Shown: one piece after another, positions 1 to 8,890 of the stretch | How positions within the stretch are numbered: the first letter of the stretch is position 1 | How the letters are laid out: every line of letters begins with the position of its first letter | NCBI GenBank assembly: GCA_028275345.1 | Contig: JAPWUV010000001.1 | Location: forward strand, 372,001-436,000 | Source of the DNA: a bacterium | GTDB taxonomy: Bacteria > Zhuqueibacterota > Zhuqueibacteria > Oleimicrobiales > Geothermoviventaceae | DNA: 64,000 nt | Reading direction: 5' to 3' | Translations under genes and position numbers: made by a program | Notes under the pieces: generated by a model | What the model was told of the DNA's origin: nothing | The model's database searches: none | What the model saw: the letters and a program-made list of their open reading frames with translations, nothing else

Positions 1-2164
1 AGTTCTCCAGGACCTCGATGTCCTCGTCGAGATGGCGCGAGATGGCGTACAGCTCGACGAACATGGTCGGCGCCCACCGCCGATACTCGAAAACCCCGAA
101 CAGGTCGAAGTCGCCGGCCCGATTCACGGCTCCCCCCGCGAGGAGCGAAAGGCGCTCCAGCACCTCGGATGAGTAAAGGTAAGCCCCGAGTTTGGGCATG
201 CCGTAGTCCACCAGAAGACGCGGGAGGGCGAAGATCTGGCCGTAGTGACTCTCGTACGGCAGCGGATCGCTGCTTGAGGCCATCTTTCCGTCGGAAGCCC
301 AGTGACTGGTGGCCTTCGGCGAGAGCCAGTCTGGTGCAAGACCGTACGCGAGCCAATCCTGAGGGAGCGGCTGCACCTCCTCCAGCAGAGCCAGCTTGTA
401 TCCGTCCACGCGGAAGCTTGTGTACGCCAGTTTCCCCGCGGCGCTCACCGTGGGAGCAAAGGCGCCTCCCAAGGTGTTCGTTACCGGCTCAGGTCGACCG
501 TCCGGAAGCGGCAGGCGGTAGATGTTGAAGATCCCGCTCCCATCCCAGCTGAAGTAGAGGTAACGGCCGTCCGGGGAGAAGGCGGGGTCGCGCAAGTCGC
601 CGGGGAGCCAGAGCAGGGTGTCGAGGGAGCCGCTCCGAGCATCTACGGTCAGCAGGCCCCTGCCGTGCTCGCGACCGAAGGACACGACCACCCGATCGCC
701 ATCCGGGGTCCAGGCGGGGGTGAAAAGCGTCTCCCCGTCGTGGAAGGCGGTGAGCTGACGCACTTCGCTCCCGTCCGGGGAGACCAACGTGAGGTTCTGC
801 GTGCCATCGCGCTGGGTGACGCAGGCGATCCAGCGGCCATCCGGGCTGACCGCCGGGGCAAAGGCGCGGAGCCCTCGGGTCAGACGATGGCTGCGTCGGC
901 TCTCGAGATCGTAGACGTACAGGTCGAAGAAATGGGAGCCATTTCGGCCCACGCGGTGCAGCTTGGCATAAACCAACCGTCGACCGTCGGGAGTCCAGCT
1001 CGCCGGGGAGGTCACACCCGGAACCAGCACGTCCACCTTCCGTCCAGCGATGTCGAGGAGACAGAGGCTAGCCGCGGAGAAATAGCCGCTCCTCCGGCTG
1101 GAAATGAAGGCGAGCTTCGTTCCGTCGGGAGAGAATCGGGGGTACAGGTTGGCTACTCCCTCGGTCCACGTTGGCTTGCCTTCGACGAGATGGGGCTGGA
1201 GATTCTGGCCGGCGCGCAGGTAACTGTCGCGAAGGAAGTCCCTCCACTCCTGATAGAGCTGGGACGCACTCTTGTGCAGAACCTTTCGGCAAGCGGCGTC
1301 GAAGCTGAAGACCAAGGGCGAACGAAGTGCCCTTGCCAGCTCGGCCAATGCCTGTTCTCCGTACGTACGGGCGATGTAGAGCGTCAGCGCGTAGCCCTGA
1401 TTGTAGACTCGCTCGTTGCCCAAGCCATCCTTGCCGAAAACGCTCATGTCTGCCAAGGAGAGCAGACTATCGGCGAGCACTGCCGTACGCAGCAGCATGT
1501 CGCGATGGCTATCCCAGAAATCGTGACGGAGCCCGGCCCGTTGGTACTGGGCCATTCCTTCCGCCAGCCACATGGGCACGATCGTCCCCGGCAGGGGATA
1601 CGACACGATCACATTGGGGTAGCCGTAGATGACGTCCGGCCGCCTTTCCCTTTCGTAGCCGATCCATTGGAGGTAGAAGCCCGGGATGCGGCGCGTCAGT
1701 TTGCGCGCGGCGCCGAGGGAGATCAAATGGGTGAACTCGTGCGTGACCACGTTCGGCAGCCAGTCGTGCGTACCGCGGAGTTCGAAATCGAGCGCCGGCG
1801 CCCAGATCTCAACCTTCTGATCGTAGTAGTAGGCAGCTCCGTTGGAATTGTCGTCGTGGTCCTTGATGATAAGATGGACCTTGCCCTCCGGCTCGTACCC
1901 GTACAACGAGGTGATCGGCTGGTAGATGGACTCTGCGATACGAGCTACCTCGCGCGCGGTGCGCTCTGTACCCTCATGGAAATGAACCGCGAAATGTTCC
2001 GTCTCGAGGGTGAACCAGCGGAGCTCCGGGTGATTGTACTCCTCCCACTGGGCATAGGAGCTGGCAGCCAGTCCGCACAGCGCCCCCGAGACGGCGGCCC
2101 GAATCATCATGCTGAGATGTTGGCCAACTCTTCGGCGGAGACTTTGGCACCTTGCTTTCAGCAT
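1..2164 (-). CDS. Partial: gluzincin-like peptidase with TolB-type propeller and probable C-terminal outer-membrane barrel
   Basis: Open without a stop to the left window edge (721 codons visible), so the C-terminus is missing. The ATG at 2164 gives a basic N-terminus and signal peptide ending near SSYAQ (a second ATG lies about 19 codons in). Residues 142-146 read HEFTH, and a downstream WLAEGMAQY segment (Glu about residue 202) fits the third zinc ligand of a gluzincin (HExxH...E). From about residue 310 there are repeated blades of the type FSPDGTKLAF, SPDGRWIA and FSPDGRYLYF, typical of TolB/PD40 propellers. The last visible part, rich in alternating aromatic and polar residues, looks like the start of a beta-barrel. 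It follows the M6-like gene by 40 bp on the same strand. Likely periplasmic or outer-membrane; the substrate is unknown. Confidence 0.8.
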   Translation of the reverse strand, partial: MLKARCQSLRRRVGQHLSMMIRAAVSGALCGLAASSYAQWEEYNHPELRWFTLETEHFAVHFHEGTERTAREVARIAESIYQPITSLYGYEPEGKVHLIIKDHDDNSNGAAYYYDQKVEIWAPALDFELRGTHDWLPNVVTHEFTHLISLGAARKLTRRIPGFYLQWIGYERERRPDVIYGYPNVIVSYPLPGTIVPMWLAEGMAQYQRAGLRHDFWDSHRDMLLRTAVLADSLLSLADMSVFGKDGLGNERVYNQGYALTLYIARTYGEQALAELARALRSPLVFSFDAACRKVLHKSASQLYQEWRDFLRDSYLRAGQNLQPHLVEGKPTWTEGVANLYPRFSPDGTKLAFISSRRSGYFSAASLCLLDIAGRKVDVLVPGVTSPASWTPDGRRLVYAKLHRVGRNGSHFFDLYVYDLESRRSHRLTRGLRAFAPAVSPDGRWIACVTQRDGTQNLTLVSPDGSEVRQLTAFHDGETLFTPAWTPDGDRVVVSFGREHGRGLLTVDARSGSLDTLLWLPGDLRDPAFSPDGRYLYFSWDGSGIFNIYRLPLPDGRPEPVTNTLGGAFAPTVSAAGKLAYTSFRVDGYKLALLEEVQPLPQDWLAYGLAPDWLSPKATSHWASDGKMASSSDPLPYESHYGQIFALPRLLVDYGMPKLGAYLYSSEVLERLSLLAGGAVNRAGDFDLFGVFEYRRWAPTMFVELYAISRHLDEDIEVLEN

Positions 2165-2204
2165 CTTCGCTTGCTCTACGCCTCCGGACTCCGGAGCCAG
2201 CTCC

Positions 2205-5200
2205 TCAGGGCGTGACGGCCAGCTTGATGATGGCCGTTTCCTCCGCGGTCTCGCTACGCGCAGCGAGACGCACTAGGTAGACGCCCGGGACGGCGTCGCG
2301 ACTGTCCCACACAAGCTCGTTATCCAGCCCCCCTCGCCCCCGTGCACGAAGCTCAGTTACCTTACTCCCCGCCAGGTCGTAGATCTCGGCGCGAATGGAG
2401 GCGTCGCATTTCAAGGTGAAGCGAATGTGCGCCATCTGACCTGCGGTGGGATTCGGGTAACAGTGCGCGCTTCCCGCCACGAGCACCGTCCCCTGCCCCG
2501 ATGGGGGCTCAGGCGGTGCGGGAGTCCTCTCGGCGGAGCCGGAGGCATACCCGTTGGCGAGGGGCTGTGGCCAATGGGCGCCTGCGGGGGATGCGTCCGT
2601 CTCCCACGCGTACACGAGCCCCTCCCTTCCGGCTACCACCAGTTCCAACAAACCGTCGGCATCGATGTCTCCCGCAGCCACTCCGACCACTTGCGCAGAG
2701 ACGGCCAGCGGGAAGCCGGGTAGCGTGCGGCCATCTCGGCGCAGGGCGTGGAGGCCGCCGAGACCATCCGGCGCGATGAGTTCCGCGCCACCGTCGCCGT
2801 CGAGGTCCAGCAGGATGGGGGTGGTGGGCAGCGAGGGAGGATCGTCCGGCAGCGGGGCGCCCGGACGGCGCAGGAGCACTGGCCATCCCGGAACCACAAG
2901 TCCGCCGCGGTCCAGCACCACGGCCGAGCCCTGATCCGTCACAAAGGCAATTTCATACCCGCCTCGACCGTCCATATCTCCTAGCGCGGGGAATCCGGAG
3001 CAAGGGCCCACGGGGCGCGTCGGAAAGCCGGGCAGTAGGGTTCCCGTTTCGTCGAAGACGGAGACGGCCCCATTTTGCGACAGGGCCACAATCTCCGGCG
3101 AGCCATCTCCGTCCAGATCGCCCACGGCCAGGTGGGCCGGGCCTTCGGGGATGGGGGCGCTCCAGCGGGGGCGGAGCTGCGCATCGAAGGCGTGCAGTCG
3201 ACCGCCGAGGTCCACGGCAAAGCATCCCTGTGCCCCGGCGGCAAAGTCGAAAAGTCCCCCAGGGATCTCGCTGCCTTCGGCTACGCCGGGCGATCCATTC
3301 CGGTCAATCCAGAGGAAGCGAACGGAGTTCATCCCCGGGTAAAGGCTGTAGATGGTCCCCTCGGGTCTCGGCCAGGAGCGGAGGGGCAAGCCGGCGTTCC
3401 AGGAGGCCGAGTCAAACCGGGCGATCGCACGGGCCATTCCGCCTCCCCACGGCGCACGCAGCGCCCAGATGCTCCGACCGGCAGCCCAGATGACAAGAGG
3501 GGTTACACCGTCGTGGCTCAAGACGGGGTTCCGAATCGGCTCGGTCGGATTCGCGAGAAAAAACGTCGCATCCGAGTGCCACACGGTATCGCGGCTGGCC
3601 CCGACGAGGGGGATTCGTTTCGCGCTGCCGGCAAAGGGGGTTCCGTCGCCGCGCCAGCATACCAGGCGTGCGTCCTTCGTGGCGGCGAGGATCTCCTCGG
3701 CTCCGTCGCCGTCCACGTCGGCAAGGAGGGTGTGCCCGACCAGTTCCGCTCCGGCGTACACCGGGAATCCGCGCTTCCCCTTCTCGCGCCGGACGGAGAA
3801 ATACATGATCGAGTCCAAGTCGGAGAAGCCGGTGACGAAAATGTGGGAGGCGGCGCCGGAATAGCTATGGGTGTTCGGCTCCGTGTAGGGGGTGAAGGCC
3901 ACTTCCGGCAGGCCATTCACCAGCCGATTGATCTCGTTCCCGGCCCAAAAGGCGTCCTCGGGCACGCCTTCCTCCGCCCCAGAGCCAGGGGAGAGAAGGC
4001 CGTAATGCTGACCAATGTCCTGGGCTCCGTCAGCTTCCTCCAAGTCCACGGCGCGGTGCTGGGGGTCGGCGTTCACGCGATTTGACGCCAGGTTACGACG
4101 GAGCACCTCCTCGTCGATGTGCCAGATGAGGATGCCACTACCCGGGAGGCCGAAGTCATACTCGTCGACCTGTGTGATCACCCCCAGCGTCCCTTCATGC
4201 AGAAGCTGCAGGCGGCCGTCCCGGTCGAACTTGAATTCGACCCGGTTGCCATGGTTGTCTCGGCCCAGCGCGATGCCGTCGCGATTGACGTCGCGCTGCC
4301 GGTTCTCGATCAGGAAATACTCGTGCTCATTAATGGGGATCTTGTAGATCTTGCGGGGATCGCGCGCCTTCCAGGCGGCAACGGCGAGGCTTTCCGCCTG
4401 GTCGATCACGATGGGCTGGCACCAGCCGAGATACACGCGGCTCCAGGCGCAAGGCTGCGCCGGGAGGAGTCCGGAGCCGTTGCCCGAACCCTGATCCATC
4501 AAGCCCCACCGACCGATGCCCGGAGAGCCGTCATCCGTGTTCCACAAGGCCGGAAGGCCAAGCCAGCTCCCGAAAAGGATGCATGCCGTGCCGAGTAGCC
4601 CGATCTCGTAGCCTTCCTGACTTTGCGTCTCCGGGAGGATCATCCCCTCGCGGACGAAATGGCGGCCTCCGTCCACCGGGATCCCCGGCCAGGAGCCTTC
4701 CGCTTCCCCGAGCCCCTTGGCCAGCGCGGCGGGGTCAAGGAAGGCCGATGGGATGTCGTTCGGCGTAGGGTCGAAGTCGAAGGCGAAGTCCTGTCCTACC
4801 CCGGCGTGAAACACGATCACGCAGTCGTAGGAGCTGAAGCTCACCTCGGAGTCCGCGTCAGCCAGCTGCACGGCATCGCGGAAAAGTTGGGCAAGGCGTT
4901 GATCGCGGAGTGCGCTGTTCGAAGAGGCCTCCGGCGGATTGTAGTAGTCCATCCTGTGGGCTAGCCGGTAGGCCGACTTGTCATCCCGGGGGAAGACGTC
5001 TCCCCGAATCACCAGCTTCCCGCCGGAGACAGAATAGTAGTAGTTCGCGAGAGCCAATAGCTGGGCCTGGAAGTAGTTTCGATCGTGGGGAGGAGGGTCG
5101 ATGGTCGTGGCCGCCGAAGTCGAAAGGTCGAAGGTCCCGTCTCCGGTCGTGGTGGAGAGGTTGTCCGGCTGGAATTCGACGCGGAGAGCGAGGATCCGCA

Positions 5201-5459
5201 CCGTGTCGGGTGTGCCTGTGATCTGGGAGCGAAGGGTAGCCCGCTTCGGCAGGGGGCTCGGGAGGGCCTTGGGGCGAGGGGCGGGAGCACGGGTGAGCTT
5301 CGCCTCGCCGCCCTGGACGCTGGAACCGCCCCAGGCGAAAGCCAATGCGAGGAGCCCCACCACGTATCGAGCCACCGGCCTTCTCGCCGCCTTCGGAGGA
5401 AAGTGCTTCCCGCCCCTTGGATCGTGCATCCGTCTTCCGAGGTTTGAGCTGGTCTTCAT
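2205..5459 (-). CDS. T9SS-exported M6-family metalloprotease-like protein with degenerate zinc site
   Basis: 1084 aa. An N-terminal hydrophobic segment (about residues 32-48) is followed by an M6 (immune inhibitor A-like) region at about 85-330, with flanking family motifs such as FQAQLLALANYYYSVSGGKL, GLPALWNTDD and GIGRWGLMDQG. Where M6 enzymes have HExGH before LGLP, this protein reads ILFGS (within residues 293-303), so both zinc His and the catalytic Glu are lost. FG-GAP/VCBS-type repeats follow (DVDGDGAEEI, DLDGDGSPEIV, DLDGDGGAELI, DIDADGLLELV), then a C-terminal domain starting near CYPNPTAGQ, the type A T9SS sorting signal. Probably a surface or secreted pseudo-protease or binding protein. 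The start is uncertain: a second ATG at 5429 has a better GGAAG ribosome site. Confidence 0.85.
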   Translation of the reverse strand: MKTSSNLGRRMHDPRGGKHFPPKAARRPVARYVVGLLALAFAWGGSSVQGGEAKLTRAPAPRPKALPSPLPKRATLRSQITGTPDTVRILALRVEFQPDNLSTTTGDGTFDLSTSAATTIDPPPHDRNYFQAQLLALANYYYSVSGGKLVIRGDVFPRDDKSAYRLAHRMDYYNPPEASSNSALRDQRLAQLFRDAVQLADADSEVSFSSYDCVIVFHAGVGQDFAFDFDPTPNDIPSAFLDPAALAKGLGEAEGSWPGIPVDGGRHFVREGMILPETQSQEGYEIGLLGTACILFGSWLGLPALWNTDDGSPGIGRWGLMDQGSGNGSGLLPAQPCAWSRVYLGWCQPIVIDQAESLAVAAWKARDPRKIYKIPINEHEYFLIENRQRDVNRDGIALGRDNHGNRVEFKFDRDGRLQLLHEGTLGVITQVDEYDFGLPGSGILIWHIDEEVLRRNLASNRVNADPQHRAVDLEEADGAQDIGQHYGLLSPGSGAEEGVPEDAFWAGNEINRLVNGLPEVAFTPYTEPNTHSYSGAASHIFVTGFSDLDSIMYFSVRREKGKRGFPVYAGAELVGHTLLADVDGDGAEEILAATKDARLVCWRGDGTPFAGSAKRIPLVGASRDTVWHSDATFFLANPTEPIRNPVLSHDGVTPLVIWAAGRSIWALRAPWGGGMARAIARFDSASWNAGLPLRSWPRPEGTIYSLYPGMNSVRFLWIDRNGSPGVAEGSEIPGGLFDFAAGAQGCFAVDLGGRLHAFDAQLRPRWSAPIPEGPAHLAVGDLDGDGSPEIVALSQNGAVSVFDETGTLLPGFPTRPVGPCSGFPALGDMDGRGGYEIAFVTDQGSAVVLDRGGLVVPGWPVLLRRPGAPLPDDPPSLPTTPILLDLDGDGGAELIAPDGLGGLHALRRDGRTLPGFPLAVSAQVVGVAAGDIDADGLLELVVAGREGLVYAWETDASPAGAHWPQPLANGYASGSAERTPAPPEPPSGQGTVLVAGSAHCYPNPTAGQMAHIRFTLKCDASIRAEIYDLAGSKVTELRARGRGGLDNELVWDSRDAVPGVYLVRLAARSETAEETAIIKLAVTP

Positions 5460-5509
5460 CGCGATCGCGGAGGCTACCGTCGTGCGCCGCTTTCCCCTGT
5501 CCGCGGATC

Positions 5510-5561
5510 AAAAAAGGGGCAAGGATGCGAGGCGCGTGCCCGTCACACCGCATCCTTGCCC
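5510..5561 (-). terminator. Strong intrinsic terminator downstream of the PorV-like gene
   Basis: On the minus strand a perfect 13-bp stem (GGGCAAGGATGCG at 5549-5561 with CGCATCCTTGCCC at 5517-5529) closes a 19-nt loop and is followed by C and six T. It lies 32 bp past the stop of the PorV-like gene and ends that transcript. The M6-like gene therefore probably needs its own promoter or read-through. Confidence 0.9.
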
Positions 5562-5592
5562 GAGCCGACCAGACGCAAGCAACTGCCTCGGC

Positions 5593-6648
5593 TCAGAACC
5601 CGATGGTGAGGGAGAATCGCATGGTGTCGGACAGCGGGTGGCCTTCCTTCGCCGAGACGTAGGCGAAATCGAATCGGTAGAGGTGGTACTGAATCCCGGC
5701 GCCGAAGGTGGCATACTTCACCTGCCCCTCCTGGTCGTAATAGTAGCCCGCCCGCAGGGCGAAGAGATTGGAATACACGTACTCCACACCGCCGCTGTAG
5801 ATCATGTTCCGGAACTCATTGCCGAGCGGCTCATCCGTCCAGGCGGTGAAGATCGCCTTGTAGAAGGGATCGGAGGTACCGTCCTTGTAGCGGCGGACGA
5901 GCAGCTTGTTGGCATCGAAGGCCAGGGTCATGCGGTTGTACTGACTCCGCACCAGATCGTAGGACAAGCCGAGCTTGAGATTGGTGGGGAGGGGGTCCGC
6001 CTGGGCCGCATCGATGTACGTGATCTTGGGTCCCATGTTGGAGAGATTGGCGCCCACGCGGAATCCCTCCAGCCACGGCGCTCGGTACAGGATCCCGAGA
6101 TCCACGGCGAAGGCATTGGCCTTGCCCTCGCCGCGCTCCGCCCCCGCCCCCACAGGAGAAAGGTTGCTGCGGATGTAGCGCAGACCCACTCCGACCCCGG
6201 TATTCCTCCCCACTAAGGTGCCGTACGTCAGGGCTACGGCGAAATCGAAGCTCGTGAACTCACCGAGGATATCCGGGCTTTCCTCTCCTGTGATGTATTG
6301 CTTACCCATGTTCAGGTAGGTCACGTTGATCCCAAAGGTGCCGAGCCCCTCGACGGACTGCCGGTAGGCCGCAAAGTCGTAGAACATGTCATTGGTGAGC
6401 TGAGGCAGCCAGTTGGCGTGCATCAGCGTAAGCTCGCGCCCCGTTTGGAACGCCAGTCCTGCAGGATTCCAGAATACCGCTGTCGCGTCATCGGCTACAG
6501 CAGCAAAGGCTTCTCCCATCCCCGAAGCCCTTGCCCCAGGGCTGATGAGCAGGAACGGAACTGCCGACTCCGTGATGCCACAGGCCTGCCAACTCACTCC
6601 GAGGATGGTCAGCATCCCGGCCAACACAAAAGCCACCGCTCTTTTCAT
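5593..6648 (-). CDS. PorV/PorQ family outer-membrane beta-barrel protein
   Basis: 351 aa from ATG 6648, chosen because GGGAGGT lies just upstream and a signal peptide follows at once (MKRAVAFVLAGML...). The mature N-terminus carries the PorV/PorQ hallmark: GARASGMGEA, then ADDATAVFWNPAGL. The rest is alternating amphipathic strands ending in an aromatic terminal residue (RFSLTIGF), as expected for a Bam-inserted barrel. In T9SS, PorV shuttles cargo to the attachment complex; PorQ-like paralogues have less clear roles. Its neighbour carries a T9SS sorting domain, which supports a link, but a fatty-acid-transporter-like function cannot be excluded. It has its own promoter, leader and terminator. 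Confidence 0.85.
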   Translation of the reverse strand: MKRAVAFVLAGMLTILGVSWQACGITESAVPFLLISPGARASGMGEAFAAVADDATAVFWNPAGLAFQTGRELTLMHANWLPQLTNDMFYDFAAYRQSVEGLGTFGINVTYLNMGKQYITGEESPDILGEFTSFDFAVALTYGTLVGRNTGVGVGLRYIRSNLSPVGAGAERGEGKANAFAVDLGILYRAPWLEGFRVGANLSNMGPKITYIDAAQADPLPTNLKLGLSYDLVRSQYNRMTLAFDANKLLVRRYKDGTSDPFYKAIFTAWTDEPLGNEFRNMIYSGGVEYVYSNLFALRAGYYYDQEGQVKYATFGAGIQYHLYRFDFAYVSAKEGHPLSDTMRFSLTIGF

Positions 6649-6922
6649 CTTCACGACCTCCCTTCGCACTCCATGGCTGTCGCTCGGGATGAACAAAAAA
6701 CCGAATGACCCTGGTTTCCCCTTGCCAAGCGGGACAACCTCCAGCCATTCGGTCCATCTTCGGGGAGGAAACAGCCCGCTTCGCGCACCCGGAAGCATCC
6801 CGGCGCTCTCACTCCGGTGGCTCTTATTTCCTTGTCAGATCCGGGATACTCCCTTGAGGAAACCGTTAGCGAACTGTCCCTGCCGTCCTCCCCTGTATCT
6901 GCGACGCTCTTCCGCCGTGGAC
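6649..6922 (-). other. Long 5' leader of the PorV-like gene with attenuator-like hairpin
   Basis: From the predicted start point near 6922 to the ATG at 6648 there are about 270 nt without a convincing gene. At 6701-6752 the minus strand forms nested helices closed by CCGAATG/CATTCGG, with inner TGG/CCA and CCC/GGG pairs, followed directly by six T (6695-6700), 47 nt before the start codon. This resembles a conditional terminator. I could not match the upstream part to a riboswitch class I know. Confidence 0.4.
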
Positions 6923-6928
6923 TGCCCG

Positions 6929-6957
6929 AATATATCAATCGAGGCTCAGTTTGTCAA
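6929..6957 (-). promoter_or_regulatory. Sigma70-type promoter for the PorV-like gene
   Basis: On the minus strand TTGACA (6952-6957) is followed after exactly 17 nt by TATATT (6929-6934), near-perfect -35 and -10 boxes. It lies upstream of the leader and downstream of the YbjN-like gene, so the barrel gene is a separate transcription unit. The rest of the gap up to 7112 shows no gene. Confidence 0.75.
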
Positions 6958-7112
6958 GGTGTTTGGGCTCTCAAGGAAGCTATCGGCAGCTTGTGTCCTT
7001 TGCTTTACCTTGCCGCCTTCGAGAAGCACTGGGGAAACGCATCGCGGGGAGCAAAGTTCCAGGTCCGGCCCGTAGGCGGCAAGTTTTGCCCCGATGGTGA
7101 TCAACTCCGGGT

Positions 7113-7535
7113 TCACTGCACAAGATCGTCTTCGTCGAAATTGGCGATGGCGCCCACCACAACACGGCTGAACCAGGCCAGGCTCCGGACCAGCTGGTGG
7201 CACAGAAGACCGCCGTCGTAGCTGAGGAAGTAGTCCGCGAGAAGGATGTCGCTGGCTGCCACGGAGAACCGGGTGAAGACAACCTCGTCGTTCATCCGGT
7301 TCACGAGGCTCAGCTTGCCGGAGAGCGGCGCATTGGGCCGAAAGCGGTAAGCCGTGTAGAACTTGAGCAGCCTTCGGACCTCATCCACCGCGATATACAC
7401 GAAGGTGCCTTCTTCGGTGGCGACCCGCACATCACCATCCTGGTCCACTTCGGCGAGGAACTCTTCCTGCCGCAGGAGCTCGGCCAGCCTTTCGGCCGTC
7501 ACCTGCTGTTCGGATAGGATTGCAGGCTCGTGCAT
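7113..7535 (-). CDS. YbjN domain-containing protein
   Basis: 140 aa, cytosolic, no signal peptide. The pattern fits the YbjN fold (type III secretion chaperone-like): an N-terminal helix, then EVDQDGDVRV, a central strand region ending VVFTRFSV, then LSYDGGLLCHQLVRSLAWF and an acidic tail. Family members are poorly understood and are often linked to motility or stress. It has AGGAGGGG about 10 nt before its ATG and follows pilT on the same strand after 233 bp, a gap in which I see only an Arg-rich 32-codon frame of doubtful meaning. A role with the pilus operon is possible from position only. Confidence 0.75.
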   Translation of the reverse strand: MHEPAILSEQQVTAERLAELLRQEEFLAEVDQDGDVRVATEEGTFVYIAVDEVRRLLKFYTAYRFRPNAPLSGKLSLVNRMNDEVVFTRFSVAASDILLADYFLSYDGGLLCHQLVRSLAWFSRVVVGAIANFDEDDLVQ

Positions 7536-7768
7536 GGGGTCTACCCCTCCTCATTTCGGCAGCACGGCCGGTCGGCGCTCGACACGTCCGCCCCGTCTTC
7601 GCCGGCGCCTCCTTCGGGCCGGGACGGCGATGACGGAATGCTGGGTCATTGGCGGGAGCCCTTCGGACGGGATCTGTCTCCTCCACCAGCTGTCCTTTCG
7701 GGTCCCGAGATCCGGGGCGCACCTGATAAGATTAGGAAAACTCCGACCGAAAAGCAAGGGGGCAGGGG

Positions 7769-8890
7769 TCAGGACGTCTTTCCGCTGACCGCCTTCTCGG
7801 GCGATGGCAGGAAGGACTTGGCCTCAGCCGGATCAACCACTCCCTGCTCGATGAGGCGAAGGATCGCCTGTTCCATGGTCTGCATCCCGACCTCCGCGCT
7901 GGTCTGAATGATGGAGGGAAGCTGGTGGGTCTTCGCCTCGCGGATGAGGTTGCGAACGGCCGTGGTGGCGACCATCACCTCGAAGGCCGCCACCCGGCCT
8001 TTGCCATCTTTTCGTGGCAGGAGGCATTGCGAAATGACCCCGGCCACCGAATTGGCGAACATGGAGCGGATCTGCGGCTGCTGCGCCGCGGGGAACACGT
8101 CCACCACCCGGTTCACCGTCTCGGAGGCGCTGATGGTGTGGAGGGTTGAGAACACGAGATGCCCGGTCTCGGCTGCGGTGAGGGCCAGAGAGATGGTCTC
8201 CAAATCGCGCATTTCCCCCACGAGGATCACGTCCGGGTCCTCGCGGAGTGCGGCTCGCAGGGCATCCGCGAAAGAGCGCGTGTGCGCGCCGATCTCGCGC
8301 TGGTTAATGAGGCAGTTCTTGGGCCGATGCACGTACTCGATGGGATCCTCAATCGTGATGATGTGCTCTCGCCGCTCCTCATTAATGCGATCAATGATCG
8401 CGGCCAAGGTGGTGGACTTTCCGGAACCTGTGGGCCCGGTCACGAGCACCAGGCCTCGGCGGAGCCTTGCGAAACTGACCAGCACGGGCGGAGCCCCGAT
8501 CTCCTCCAATCGGGGAACGCGGTCCGGGATCACGCGGAGGGCGATGGCGTCTCCGCGGGACTGCCGATACACGTTGCAGCGGAAACGCCCCACCCCCGGA
8601 AGCTCGTAGGCGAGGTCCAGCTGAAGATCACGCCGGTACTGCTGGAGCTGCTCTTCGGTGAGCACGGACGCCACCAGGCGCGCCATGGCGTCTGGGGCGA
8701 GGGCTTCCGCCTTGAGCCGTCGGAGTTTGCCGTGGATGCGAAGCACCGGGGGGGAGCCCGCGCAGAGGTGGAGGTCGCTGGCGTGCTGGGAAACGGCCAG
8801 CGCGAGGAGTTTTTCGAGTTCCGGCTTGGTCATCCCCTGGCCCGGGTTTGGCGAACCGGGGCCGGCTCCCCCACGGGGAAGCTCAGTCAT
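7769..8890 (-). CDS. pilT: Type IV pilus retraction ATPase PilT
   Basis: 373 aa, close to the family norm. It contains the Walker A GPTGSGKSTTLAAI, the Asp box with EDPIEYVH, Walker B LVGEMRDLETI, and the His box motif TGHLVFSTLHT, all diagnostic of PilT/PilU hexameric ATPases of the secretion ATPase superfamily. It acts at the cytoplasmic base of the pilus to depolymerise pilin and drive twitching. ATG 8890 overlaps the pilQ stop by 4 bp (ATGA), which favours coupled translation; an internal ATG at 8833 (MTKPELEKLL) would give a more typical N-terminus. Confidence 0.95.
   Translation of the reverse strand: MTELPRGGAGPGSPNPGQGMTKPELEKLLALAVSQHASDLHLCAGSPPVLRIHGKLRRLKAEALAPDAMARLVASVLTEEQLQQYRRDLQLDLAYELPGVGRFRCNVYRQSRGDAIALRVIPDRVPRLEEIGAPPVLVSFARLRRGLVLVTGPTGSGKSTTLAAIIDRINEERREHIITIEDPIEYVHRPKNCLINQREIGAHTRSFADALRAALREDPDVILVGEMRDLETISLALTAAETGHLVFSTLHTISASETVNRVVDVFPAAQQPQIRSMFANSVAGVISQCLLPRKDGKGRVAAFEVMVATTAVRNLIREAKTHQLPSIIQTSAEVGMQTMEQAILRLIEQGVVDPAEAKSFLPSPEKAVSGKTS

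Noticed and set aside
302-2215. 637-codon plus-strand open frame
   Set aside because: Antisense to the propeller protein, which has clear motifs; the plus frame has no domain and reflects GC-rich codon use.
3075-4085. 336-codon plus-strand frame
   Set aside because: Antisense to the M6-like protein with FG-GAP repeats; no recognisable features.
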